DNA of 64,000 bases. It comes from an uncultured Actinomycetes bacterium. GTDB taxonomy: Bacteria > Actinomycetota > Actinomycetes > Mycobacteriales > Nakamurellaceae. The notes under the pieces are model-generated. The model worked only from the letters and a program-made list of their open reading frames with translations, was not told the origin of the DNA and searched no databases. A program made the translations under genes and the position numbers. Below, piece by piece: positions 37,051-44,309 of the stretch. Each line of letters starts with the position of its first letter. Within the stretch, counting starts at the first letter, position 1. The DNA lies in contig CALANS010000050.1 of the NCBI GenBank assembly GCA_937926105.1, positions 186,001 through 250,000 of the forward strand, written 5' to 3'.

Positions 37051-37992
37051 ATGCCAACCATCGCTACGGATGCCGCCGGCCTGGGTCGAGCCCGGGCCGG
37101 CGGCTTTGTCGCGCCCGCCTTGATTCTGATCGGCGTGTTCCTGGTCTTTCCGGCGCTGTGGACCATCTACCTCGGGATGACCGACTACCGACTAACCGGG
37201 CTGGCCGCCGCGACCCCGAGTTTCGTGGGCACCGACAACTACACCGCTGCGCTGTCCGATCGGCACTTCACGTCCTCACTGTGGCTGACGCTGGAGTACG
37301 TGCTCGGCTCGGCGATCATCGGCCAGTCCATCCTCGGTTTCGCGCTGGCCTGGATGATGCGCAAAGCCCGCGCGGCCGTGCGCAGCATCGTCGAGACGCT
37401 GGTGCTGATCGCCTGGCTGATGCCGTCGTCGGTCATCTCATTCCTGTGGCTGGCCATGCTGGACCGATCCGGCGGCACCCTGAACACCCTGCTGCACACA
37501 CCCGGGTTCAACTGGCTGATCCAGCATCCGATGGCATCGATCATCATCTTCAACACCTGGCGGGGTACCGCCTTTTCCATGATGCTGTTCTCGGCGGCGC
37601 TGCAGTCGGTGCCACCATCCCAACTGGAGTCGGCCAAGATGGCCGGCGCCAACGGCGCCCAACAGTTCCGCGATGTGGTGTTTCCGCACATCCGCGGTCA
37701 CGTGCTGACCAATACCCTGTTGATTTCGCTGTGGACGTTCAACGACTTCACGCCCTACCTGCTGACCGCCGGCGGGCCCAACCATGCCTCGGAGATCCTA
37801 CCCGTGTTCATCTACAACCGCGCACTCTACGGCGGAGAACTCGGATACGGGGCCGCCATCTCGCTGATCATGCTGGTGATCAACCTGATCATTGCGTTGG
37901 TGTACCTGAGCCTGCTGCGCCAACGCGGCCCGGGGCGGCCGACGCGCCAGGAACGGCGTGCCACCGCGGCGGCGACGCAGGTGAGCACATGA
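37051..37992 (+). CDS. Sugar ABC importer permease 1 (UgpA/MalF-like)
   Basis: The 313-residue permease has about six membrane helices. It starts FVAPALILIGVFLVFPALWTIYLGMTDY and carries the EAA loop QLESAKMAGANGAQQFRDVVFPHI that contacts the ATPase. A C-terminal Arg-rich tail ends the chain. ATG 37051 lies 11 bp after the binding-protein stop, and the stop overlaps the next ATG (ATGA). Confidence 0.93.
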   Translation: MPTIATDAAGLGRARAGGFVAPALILIGVFLVFPALWTIYLGMTDYRLTGLAAATPSFVGTDNYTAALSDRHFTSSLWLTLEYVLGSAIIGQSILGFALAWMMRKARAAVRSIVETLVLIAWLMPSSVISFLWLAMLDRSGGTLNTLLHTPGFNWLIQHPMASIIIFNTWRGTAFSMMLFSAALQSVPPSQLESAKMAGANGAQQFRDVVFPHIRGHVLTNTLLISLWTFNDFTPYLLTAGGPNHASEILPVFIYNRALYGGELGYGAAISLIMLVINLIIALVYLSLLRQRGPGRPTRQERRATAAATQVST

Positions 37993-38861
37993 CCGCCGCG
38001 CCCCCAGTAGCGGCACCGGTAGCACGCCCGCCGGCCGGGATGGTGGTCGGCCAATTCATCCGCAGGGTGGCCTTCTACGTGGTCATCGCGCTGCTGACGG
38101 TGTTCTTCGCGCTGCCCATGCTGTGGCTCGTGCTGGCTCCGTTCGATGCCAACCCACACCTGAACATCACCATTCCGCACTTCACGCTGCACAATTTCGT
38201 GGTGGTGTGGCAGAACCCCTATGCCATCAAATCCTTGATCAACGGACTGATCCTGGCGTTGGGCACCATGGTGCTGGTCGTGGCGCTGGGTTCGGCCGCC
38301 GCCTACGCCCTGTCCCGAGTGCGCATTCCCGGTCGCGACGCCCTGCTGTACGTGTTGCTGCTGCTGTCCTCCATCGTCACCGGCACCGCCGCCATGGTGC
38401 CGATCTTCCTGCTGATGACGGATCTGCACCTGATCAACTCCCGACTCGGGGTGGTATTGGTGCTGACCGGCGGGCTGCTGCCGGCCGCGATCTTCATCCT
38501 GAAGGACTTCATGGACGCCACGCCGCGCTCCTATGAGGAATCGGCCAAGGTGTTCGGCGCTACCCCGCTGCAGATCCTGCGGCACATCACCATTCCGATT
38601 GCCCGGCCCGGGCTGGCGACCATCGCGGTGTGGGCCATGGTGAACGCCTGGGGCAACTTCCTGGTTCCGTTCATCCTGCTGAACAACCAGGACCTGTTCC
38701 CGGCGTCGGTGGTGGTCTACACCTTCTACACCGAGGGCGGGCAGCCGCAGTTGGGTCTGATCGCGGCGTTCTCGCTGCTGTATTCGATTCCGGTGGTGGT
38801 CGCCTACCTGGTGGTCAGCCGGCGGTACGGCTTCCGCTTTCACGGAGGGATCAAGAGCTGA
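37989..38861 (+). CDS. Sugar ABC importer permease 2 (UgpE/MalG-like)
   Basis: This 290-residue permease partner has the typical MalG-type layout: a first helix YVVIALLTVFFALPMLWLVLAPF, SAAAYALSRVRIPGRDALLY in the middle, the EAA loop SYEESAKVFGATPLQILRHITIPI, and the closing YGFRFHGGIKS. Its stop overlaps the ATPase ATG by one base (TGATG). Confidence 0.94.
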   Translation: MTAAPPVAAPVARPPAGMVVGQFIRRVAFYVVIALLTVFFALPMLWLVLAPFDANPHLNITIPHFTLHNFVVVWQNPYAIKSLINGLILALGTMVLVVALGSAAAYALSRVRIPGRDALLYVLLLLSSIVTGTAAMVPIFLLMTDLHLINSRLGVVLVLTGGLLPAAIFILKDFMDATPRSYEESAKVFGATPLQILRHITIPIARPGLATIAVWAMVNAWGNFLVPFILLNNQDLFPASVVVYTFYTEGGQPQLGLIAAFSLLYSIPVVVAYLVVSRRYGFRFHGGIKS

Positions 38862-40009
38862 TGGCCGAGATTCGACTGGACGCCTTGACCAAGCAATACC
38901 CCGGCGGGACCGTCGCGGTCAACGGACTGGACCTGCAGATCGGTGATGGGGAATTCTTCGCACTGCTCGGACCGTCCGGCTGCGGGAAGACGACGCTGCT
39001 GCGCACCATCGCGGGTCTGGAGAACGCCACCGGCGGCCGCCTGTTGATCGGGGGCGTGGACCACACGCACACCCCGGCGGGCAAGCGTGATGTGGCCATG
39101 GTGTTTCAGGATTACGCCCTGTTCCCGCACATGGACGTCGCGGACAATATCGCCTACCCGCTGCGGATCCGGGGAGAAAAGCGCGCGCAGCGCCGCGCCA
39201 AGGCAGCGCAAACCGGTGCCGGTCTGGGACTTTCGGTCCTGATGGAGCGCAGGCCGGGCCAGCTGTCCGGCGGGCAACAGCAGCGCGTCGCGCTAGCCAG
39301 GGCAATGGCGTGCCAGCCCTCGGTGTTCCTGTTCGACGAGCCTCTCTCCAACCTGGACGCCCGGCTGCGACTGGAGGCACGCACCTTCTTGAAGCGCCTG
39401 CAGAAGGAACTGGCGGTGACGACGATCTTCGTCACCCACGATCAGGCCGAGGCACTGGCCATGGCCGACCGGATGGCCGTCATGGAACTGGGTCGGATCC
39501 GCCAGGTGGGCACCCCGGCCCAGGTCTTCCATCGGCCGGCCAATACCTTCGTGGCCAACTTCATCGGCTCGGCACCGATGAACCTGCTGCCGGGAACGGT
39601 GCGCGACGGCGCGGTCCAGGTGGCCGATCGATCCCTGCCGGTGCCGGACAGCGCCCCAAAAGTGCCCGACGGGACCGCCGTGATCCTGGGAGCGCGACCG
39701 GAGTATGTGACGATCGAGCCCGAGGGGCCGGGCACCCTGTCGGGCACGGTGTCCATCGTGGAGAACCTCGGGGCGTCCGCGCTGGTGACCATCGAGGTGC
39801 CCGCGGGAGCCGCTGGTGGCGCAGGCACCCCCGGCCCGATCCTCGTTCAGGCGATGGTGCCGGAGGGCAGCGAGCCGGGGCCGGGGCAACGGGTCTCGGT
39901 GGCCTGTCAGAGGGATCGAGCGCTCCTGTACGACGCGGAATCCGGGAATCTGCTGGACTCCGACCAGGTCGGCTACCACCGGGCGGACACCGCGGAGCCC
40001 GCGCGATGA
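38861..40009 (+). CDS. Sugar ABC importer ATPase (UgpC/MsmK/MalK-like)
   Basis: The 382-residue ATPase has Walker A GPSGCGKTT, Q-loop MVFQDYALFPHM, signature QLSGGQQQRVALARAM, Walker B FLFDEPLSNLDARL and switch His in VTHDQAEAL. A C-terminal MalK-type TOBE/regulatory domain (GARPEYVTIEPEG) follows. It powers the two upstream permeases and may accept phosphotransfer-type regulatory input through its C-domain, which is not testable here. It overlaps the next gene by four bases. Confidence 0.95.
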   Translation: MAEIRLDALTKQYPGGTVAVNGLDLQIGDGEFFALLGPSGCGKTTLLRTIAGLENATGGRLLIGGVDHTHTPAGKRDVAMVFQDYALFPHMDVADNIAYPLRIRGEKRAQRRAKAAQTGAGLGLSVLMERRPGQLSGGQQQRVALARAMACQPSVFLFDEPLSNLDARLRLEARTFLKRLQKELAVTTIFVTHDQAEALAMADRMAVMELGRIRQVGTPAQVFHRPANTFVANFIGSAPMNLLPGTVRDGAVQVADRSLPVPDSAPKVPDGTAVILGARPEYVTIEPEGPGTLSGTVSIVENLGASALVTIEVPAGAAGGAGTPGPILVQAMVPEGSEPGPGQRVSVACQRDRALLYDAESGNLLDSDQVGYHRADTAEPAR

Positions 40010-41199
40010 ACCCGCTCGTTGAGTACCGTCTACGGCTGACTCCGGAGGACCGCGCCGCCGGCACCTGGCGATATCTGCCGTTCGACATCCCTTCGGGAAT
40101 CGGCGGTTTCACGGCCGAACTGCAGGTGAGCGATCCGGCAGCCGTGATCGATCTCGGCTGCACCCGGCCGGGCGGCTGGTGCGGCTGGTCGGGCGGAGCG
40201 CGCCGCACGTTCACCGTCACCGACGATGCCGCGACGCCCGGATATCTGGCTGGGGTCGATTCTGGTGAGTGGTCGGTGGTGCTCGGCCTGCACCGTATCC
40301 CGCCCGCAGGCGTGGACGTCTCGGTGGCCGTAACGCCAGGCCCAGCTCCGGTGACGAACTCCCGGCCCGGGCCGCCGGTCCCGGATCGGCCGCCCCGGCC
40401 GGATCTGCCTGGCATCGACGGGATGCGCTTTCTGGCCTGCGATTTCCACTGCCACACCGTCCATTCCGACGGCGCCGACACCATCGACCAGGTCGCGGCG
40501 CTGGGGGTCGCCGCCGGGCTGGACGTGCTGGCCATCACCGACCACAACACCACCAGCCACCATGCCCACCTACCGGCCGCCGGAGGCCGGTATGGCATCT
40601 CGCTACTCGCCGGGCAGGAGGTCACCACCTGGCGCGGGCATGCCAACGCGTTCGGTGACATCGGCTGGATCGACTTCCGCGAACCGGCGGACACCTGGAT
40701 CCGCACCGCCGCGGACCGGGGCGGGCTGCTGTCGGTGAACCACCCGCTGTCCGGCGACTGCGCCTGGCGGCAGCCGCTGACCGGCCGCCCCCCGCTGTTG
40801 GAGACCTGGCACTCGAGCTGGCTCGACCGGACCTGGGGTGCGCCGCTGTCGTTCCATCCGGTGTTCGCCCCGCACGCTGCGCCGATCGGCGGGGCCGACT
40901 ACCACCGAGCTGGATCCGACGCCCTGCCCGGCCGGCCCACCACGTGGGTGCTGGCCGAGGACAGTGATGTGCTGGGCGGGCTGCGAGCCGGGCGGACGGC
41001 GATCTCGGCGGGACCCGGCGCTCCGCTGCTGCTGCGGGTGGGGTCAGAGTTCCTGGCGCTGGACGCCGACGGGCTACTGCTGGCCGGCGCCGACGGGCGT
41101 CGGTCCGTGCTGCATGGGGACCGGGTCCTGCTGCCGGCGACTCCGGGCCTGCACTGGCTGGAGGACGGCGCCACCGGCGTGCAGGCCCTCTGCGCCTGA
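40006..41199 (+). CDS. CehA/McbA-type PHP-domain metallohydrolase
   Basis: The 397-residue protein has an N-terminal beta-rich region of about 140 residues and then a PHP metal-hydrolase core. The metal ligands are visible in FHCHTVHSDGADT, AITDHNTTSHH and SVNHPLSGD, with GADYHRAGSD late. PHP proteins cleave phosphoesters or, in CehA, carbamate esters. Being the last gene of an Ugp-like importer operon, it may open a phosphodiester in the imported compound, for example a glycerophospho-sugar or glycerophospho-inositol. No signal peptide is seen, so it acts inside the cell. Confidence 0.87.
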   Translation: MNPLVEYRLRLTPEDRAAGTWRYLPFDIPSGIGGFTAELQVSDPAAVIDLGCTRPGGWCGWSGGARRTFTVTDDAATPGYLAGVDSGEWSVVLGLHRIPPAGVDVSVAVTPGPAPVTNSRPGPPVPDRPPRPDLPGIDGMRFLACDFHCHTVHSDGADTIDQVAALGVAAGLDVLAITDHNTTSHHAHLPAAGGRYGISLLAGQEVTTWRGHANAFGDIGWIDFREPADTWIRTAADRGGLLSVNHPLSGDCAWRQPLTGRPPLLETWHSSWLDRTWGAPLSFHPVFAPHAAPIGGADYHRAGSDALPGRPTTWVLAEDSDVLGGLRAGRTAISAGPGAPLLLRVGSEFLALDADGLLLAGADGRRSVLHGDRVLLPATPGLHWLEDGATGVQALCA

Positions 41200-41218
41200 G
41201 AGCGCCGGACGGTCCGGC

Positions 41219-41248
41219 CTGCCGGCCATCAAGCCATGTAGCCGGCAG
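41219..41248 (+). terminator. Terminator hairpin after the importer/PHP operon
   Basis: CTGCCGGC (41219-41226) pairs perfectly with GCCGGCAG (41241-41248) across a 14-base loop, 20 bp after the PHP-gene stop. A smaller stem, GCCGGA-CGG-TCCGGC, lies directly before it. It sits between convergent genes and has no U-tract, as is common in Actinobacteria. Confidence 0.6.
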
Positions 41249-41282
41249 TGCAGCAGGCCACCGAGGGACAGCGCGGCGAACA

Positions 41283-41810
41283 TCACGGCTCCCCGGCGGC
41301 GCGGTCGACGGCGTGCAACAGCACACGCCGGTCCAGCCCGGCCAGCGCCAGAGCGCGCGGCACGGTGCCGAGTTCGGCGGACAGGATGGCGTACAGCAGG
41401 TCGAGTTCGGACATCGACCCAGACCGGGCGCGATGGGCGCCGCCAGCAGCCCGGCGGGTCGCATGTGCCCGCCTGCGTCCGGTCAGTAGCGCCTCGCGGG
41501 CCGACGCCCCCCAGCCGGGGTGACCGGCGGATGCCGTGGCTCGCAGCCGATCCACGGGAACCGGCGGCATACCGACGGCGGCCAGGCTATGCTCCCGCTC
41601 GGCCCGCAGCGCGGCCTCCACCACATCCCGGCCGAGACCGGCGTCCGACATCACCCGACTCGCCGGGGTGCCAGACACGGCGAGAGCGAGCAGCAAGTGC
41701 TCGGCCCGGACATCTCGTGAACCTGCCCGCCCCGCCTCCCGGTGCGCGACCACCATCAGGGAGCGCAGCCCGAACCCGGCCGGCAGGTCACCCGATCTCG
41801 GTTCAACCAT
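41283..41810 (-). CDS. Clp N-terminal (Clp R) domain protein without ATPase
   Basis: This 175-residue protein contains only the Clp N-domain, a pseudo-twofold helical repeat. SLMVVAHREAGRAGSRDVRAEHLLLALAVSG is the first repeat and MSELDLLYAILSAELGTVPRALALAGLD the second. No AAA domain follows. Such stand-alone proteins may act as ClpC adaptors, substrate decoys or small sensors. ATG 41810 overlaps the end of the HTH gene by 8 bp. This HTH-plus-ClpN pair is frequent in Actinobacteria, so the two products probably work together; the process is unknown. Confidence 0.82.
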   Translation of the reverse strand: MVEPRSGDLPAGFGLRSLMVVAHREAGRAGSRDVRAEHLLLALAVSGTPASRVMSDAGLGRDVVEAALRAEREHSLAAVGMPPVPVDRLRATASAGHPGWGASAREALLTGRRRAHATRRAAGGAHRARSGSMSELDLLYAILSAELGTVPRALALAGLDRRVLLHAVDRAAGEP

Positions 41811-42039
41811 GGCGGCCTCGCAGACCGCGTGCGATGGGACCGAGCCGCCGCAGGTGCTTCTTATGCACCGCCTGCCGGGTGACTCCCAGCGCCAGCGCCA
41901 CCTGAGTCCACGACCAGCCCTCTGCCACGGCACGCTCGACGGCGGCATCCTCCAACCGGTCAGCCAGCTCTCGCAGCGCGACGACCGCAGCGAGGTCGTC
42001 CGCCGTGCCGCCGACCGGATCGGGCTGCGCCTTCGCCAT
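41803..42039 (-). CDS. Small helix-turn-helix DNA-binding protein
   Basis: This 78-residue protein begins MAKAQPDPVGG and contains a single HTH of the sigma-70-region-4/Trp-repressor-like kind: VERAVAEGWSWTQVALALGVTRQAVHKKHLRRL. It is translated with the ClpN-domain gene that it overlaps. The ATG at 42039 lies 7 nt after a predicted -10 box, so the mRNA should be leaderless. A perfect 8-bp inverted repeat across the promoter suggests that the protein represses its own gene. Confidence 0.85.
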   Translation of the reverse strand: MAKAQPDPVGGTADDLAAVVALRELADRLEDAAVERAVAEGWSWTQVALALGVTRQAVHKKHLRRLGPIARGLRGRHG

Positions 42040-42046
42040 GTCAGCA

Positions 42047-42077
42047 ACTCTAGTTGACGGCTCGACTGGCGTCAACT
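42047..42077 (-). promoter_or_regulatory. Leaderless-type promoter with overlapping inverted repeat for the HTH-ClpN operon
   Basis: On the minus strand TTGACG (42075-42070) and TAGAGT (42052-42047) are spaced by exactly 17 bp, and transcription should begin at or beside the A of ATG at 42039. Arms AGTTGACG and CGTCAACT (42052-42059 and 42070-42077) form a perfect inverted repeat overlapping both boxes. Confidence 0.65.
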
Positions 42078-42147
42078 CGGGTTGCTATATCGAGTCCACC
42101 GATCGAGCACCCGCGCCTGGCGACGCGGGCGAGGGCCGCCGAGCGAG

Positions 42148-43971
42148 TCAGTGCGTCGACAACCAGCGTGCCCTGGCCTTGAGAATGTCGTAGTAGCTAT
42201 CCTGCGGTGCGTCCTCGACGGCCGCAGCCTTGGCCTGCGACTTGATCGCCTTCTTGGCCTTGCGCAGCGAGACATTCGAGAATCGCGAGGACATCAAGGT
42301 CTTGATCACGCGCTTGCGGCCGACCATCAGCCCGGCCAGCAAGTTCGCCTCGATGCTGGCCCGTCGCAGGCCGTACCAGTCGTCCCAGCCGAGCTTTTCC
42401 ATATTGTCGGTGAAGTTGCCACGAACCGTATTGGAAATTCCCTGTGCGAGGTCGTATGCGGTGTGTTGAAGTTGGCTGGTGGCCAACATCTCCAGCGGGT
42501 CTCGGGCGGTGTTGCCCCTCACACCGCGGCGCTTGGTCGCAACCTTCGCGTCCTTGTCCTCCGGCATCGACAGGTTCATGCCCCTGGCCATGTCCGCGTT
42601 CACGTTGTCGATGACGGTCATCTCGCGCGCCGGCGTGTAGAACCAGTTGCCCAGGTTGCCCGACAGCACCCGGTCGGTGTTGCCCAGGAACAGGTCGACC
42701 GCGCTGAGCTCGCCGAGCTGTTGGACCATCGGCGCCTCGGAGAGGACCTTCTTGATCGGCGCAATGCCCGTGCCTCCGGCGGCGAGCGCAGGATTCTGCA
42801 GCGCGTCGACCGTCTTCCCCTCTGCCATGGTCATCGCTACCAGCGGCACATTCCGGGACTGGTCGAATACCGCCACGTGCATCGCGCGCCCCCAGGCCTG
42901 GAGGTCGCCGCCAAAGTTGGCCTTGTCGACCATGTCGCCCTCGGCCTTGGCCCACCCGTCGCCCTGGGCGCGATCGCCGCGCTCGATCATTGCGCGAACT
43001 GCGGCACGCTCGGCAGCGTCCAGCTTCTTCATCTGCACGGTGGTGGCCTTGGTGACCTTGGCGTGCATGAGTGTGGCGAGCTGGTTCAGTCCGATCGGCT
43101 GATCCTCCAGCTTGAGCACGACCTTGCCCTCGCCGTCGTTGGCGAAGTAGACCTGCCGGTTGCCGACGGTGGTCAGCTCCGTGGTCTGATCGACCCCCAG
43201 GGGCCGGCCCGGCCTCATATCAAACAGGCGGTGCACCTCGTCGGCCCCACCGCTTTGGGTGTGAGCCAACTCGTGGGCGATGGTCCGCTGTCCGTCCCGT
43301 GTATCGGGCCGATACTGGCCAGCACCGAAAAAGACATCCTTGCCGACCGTGAACGCCCGGGCCGACACCTGACGCGACAGCATGGCCGCGGCGGCGTCGG
43401 TGTGCAGTCGGACGCCACCGAGGTTGGTTCCGAACGCACCCTCCATCCGGCCGCGCAACGCGTCCGGCAGCGGGGAACCACCACCGAGCCGAGAGGTGAT
43501 CTGGCCGCTCAGGTCGGATCCGATCGCGCCACCCTCGCGACCCACCACCGGCGCCGCTGCGGTGGTCGTGGAACGGCGAAGCGCCAAGGCGGGCCCGTCA
43601 TTCGCCATCCCCCACGGCCCATCGGCGGAGGCGGCGGTCGGCCCCGAGGCAGCGAGGGTGCTCAGCACCCCATCGGCGATCCGGTCCGCTCGTGCCTCCG
43701 CCGGGTCGTCGGCGTGGCCGACCAGTAGCCCGCCTGACCCCGGGTCGGACACCGACTGGCGCAGGACCGCCGGAACGGTCCCGGCACTCAGCGGCCGGGC
43801 ATCATTACTCCGGCGCCGCAGCGGGCTCGGTGACACGCCGGACGAAGCCGCCGGCACCCAACTGGACTGCGTCGGGGTCGTCGACGCGTGGAACACGACG
43901 GGCGCGGAGTTGGACTCCACGAATCGACGACGGGATCGGGGCGCGGAACCTGGCACGGTGTCCTCCTGCAT
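42148..43971 (-). CDS. DUF4157 (eCIS core) protein with predicted kinase-like C-terminal domain
   Basis: The product has 607 residues. A disordered Arg/Ser/Pro-rich N-terminus of about 160 residues leads to a DUF4157 domain. This has the metalloprotease-like SPLPDALRGRMEGAFGTNLGGVRLHTD segment and ends in the zinc motif HELAH (233-237). DUF4157 marks cargo or toxins linked to extracellular contractile injection systems. After it, a kinase-like region is suggested by KVVLKLEDQPIG (possible ATP-binding Lys287), then GNTDR (430-434) with Asn439/Asn442, and VIDN (Asp455). The spacing recalls PI3K-like or actin-fragmin kinases. No injection-system structural genes are in the window. The ATG choice is uncertain because the frame is open to 44286. 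Confidence 0.75.
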   Translation of the reverse strand: MQEDTVPGSAPRSRRRFVESNSAPVVFHASTTPTQSSWVPAASSGVSPSPLRRRSNDARPLSAGTVPAVLRQSVSDPGSGGLLVGHADDPAEARADRIADGVLSTLAASGPTAASADGPWGMANDGPALALRRSTTTAAAPVVGREGGAIGSDLSGQITSRLGGGSPLPDALRGRMEGAFGTNLGGVRLHTDAAAAMLSRQVSARAFTVGKDVFFGAGQYRPDTRDGQRTIAHELAHTQSGGADEVHRLFDMRPGRPLGVDQTTELTTVGNRQVYFANDGEGKVVLKLEDQPIGLNQLATLMHAKVTKATTVQMKKLDAAERAAVRAMIERGDRAQGDGWAKAEGDMVDKANFGGDLQAWGRAMHVAVFDQSRNVPLVAMTMAEGKTVDALQNPALAAGGTGIAPIKKVLSEAPMVQQLGELSAVDLFLGNTDRVLSGNLGNWFYTPAREMTVIDNVNADMARGMNLSMPEDKDAKVATKRRGVRGNTARDPLEMLATSQLQHTAYDLAQGISNTVRGNFTDNMEKLGWDDWYGLRRASIEANLLAGLMVGRKRVIKTLMSSRFSNVSLRKAKKAIKSQAKAAAVEDAPQDSYYDILKARARWLSTH

Positions 43972-44309
43972 GAGCGCCACCGGGCCGGCACGAGACTGGC
44001 AGCCATCCTGGCTGAGGCAGGTACCGATCCGACGGTCGCGATGGGACTGCTCGCCTCGCCAGGGTGTCGGGCCTACGCGGGCCCCAAGGTATCGATACAC
44101 GAAGACGGTGCGTGAGCCGGTGACGGCCACGTATCGCAGCAACCCGGCGCGCACTCTCCCGCAGGGTGCACGCCCTGAGACGAGTACCGGATCACCGGTA
44201 CCAGCATCAACGGTACGACGATGAGCGCATGGGGACAAGAGGACGCGGCTGCGGGCCCAGGGCGCGCCTCTCGTGATGGCGGTCACCGGCGGGGTGGCAT
44301 CCGACGGAT
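43972..44309. other. Gap of 338 bp between the DUF4157 and mannosidase genes
   Basis: I see no convincing separate gene here. It should contain the promoter of the DUF4157 gene. The frame of that gene stays open through most of it, so a longer N-terminus is possible. A small palindrome GTACCG-N6-CGGTAC sits at 44184-44201, with a further CGGTAC at 44211. Confidence 0.5.

Noticed and set aside
42148..43971. A full contractile injection system at this locus
   Set aside because: No sheath, tube, baseplate or AAA ATPase genes of such systems occur in the window; only a DUF4157-type candidate cargo is present.
44184..44201. GTACCG palindrome as an operator for the DUF4157 gene
   Set aside because: It is short, far from a recognisable promoter and not repeated before another gene, so chance is likely.
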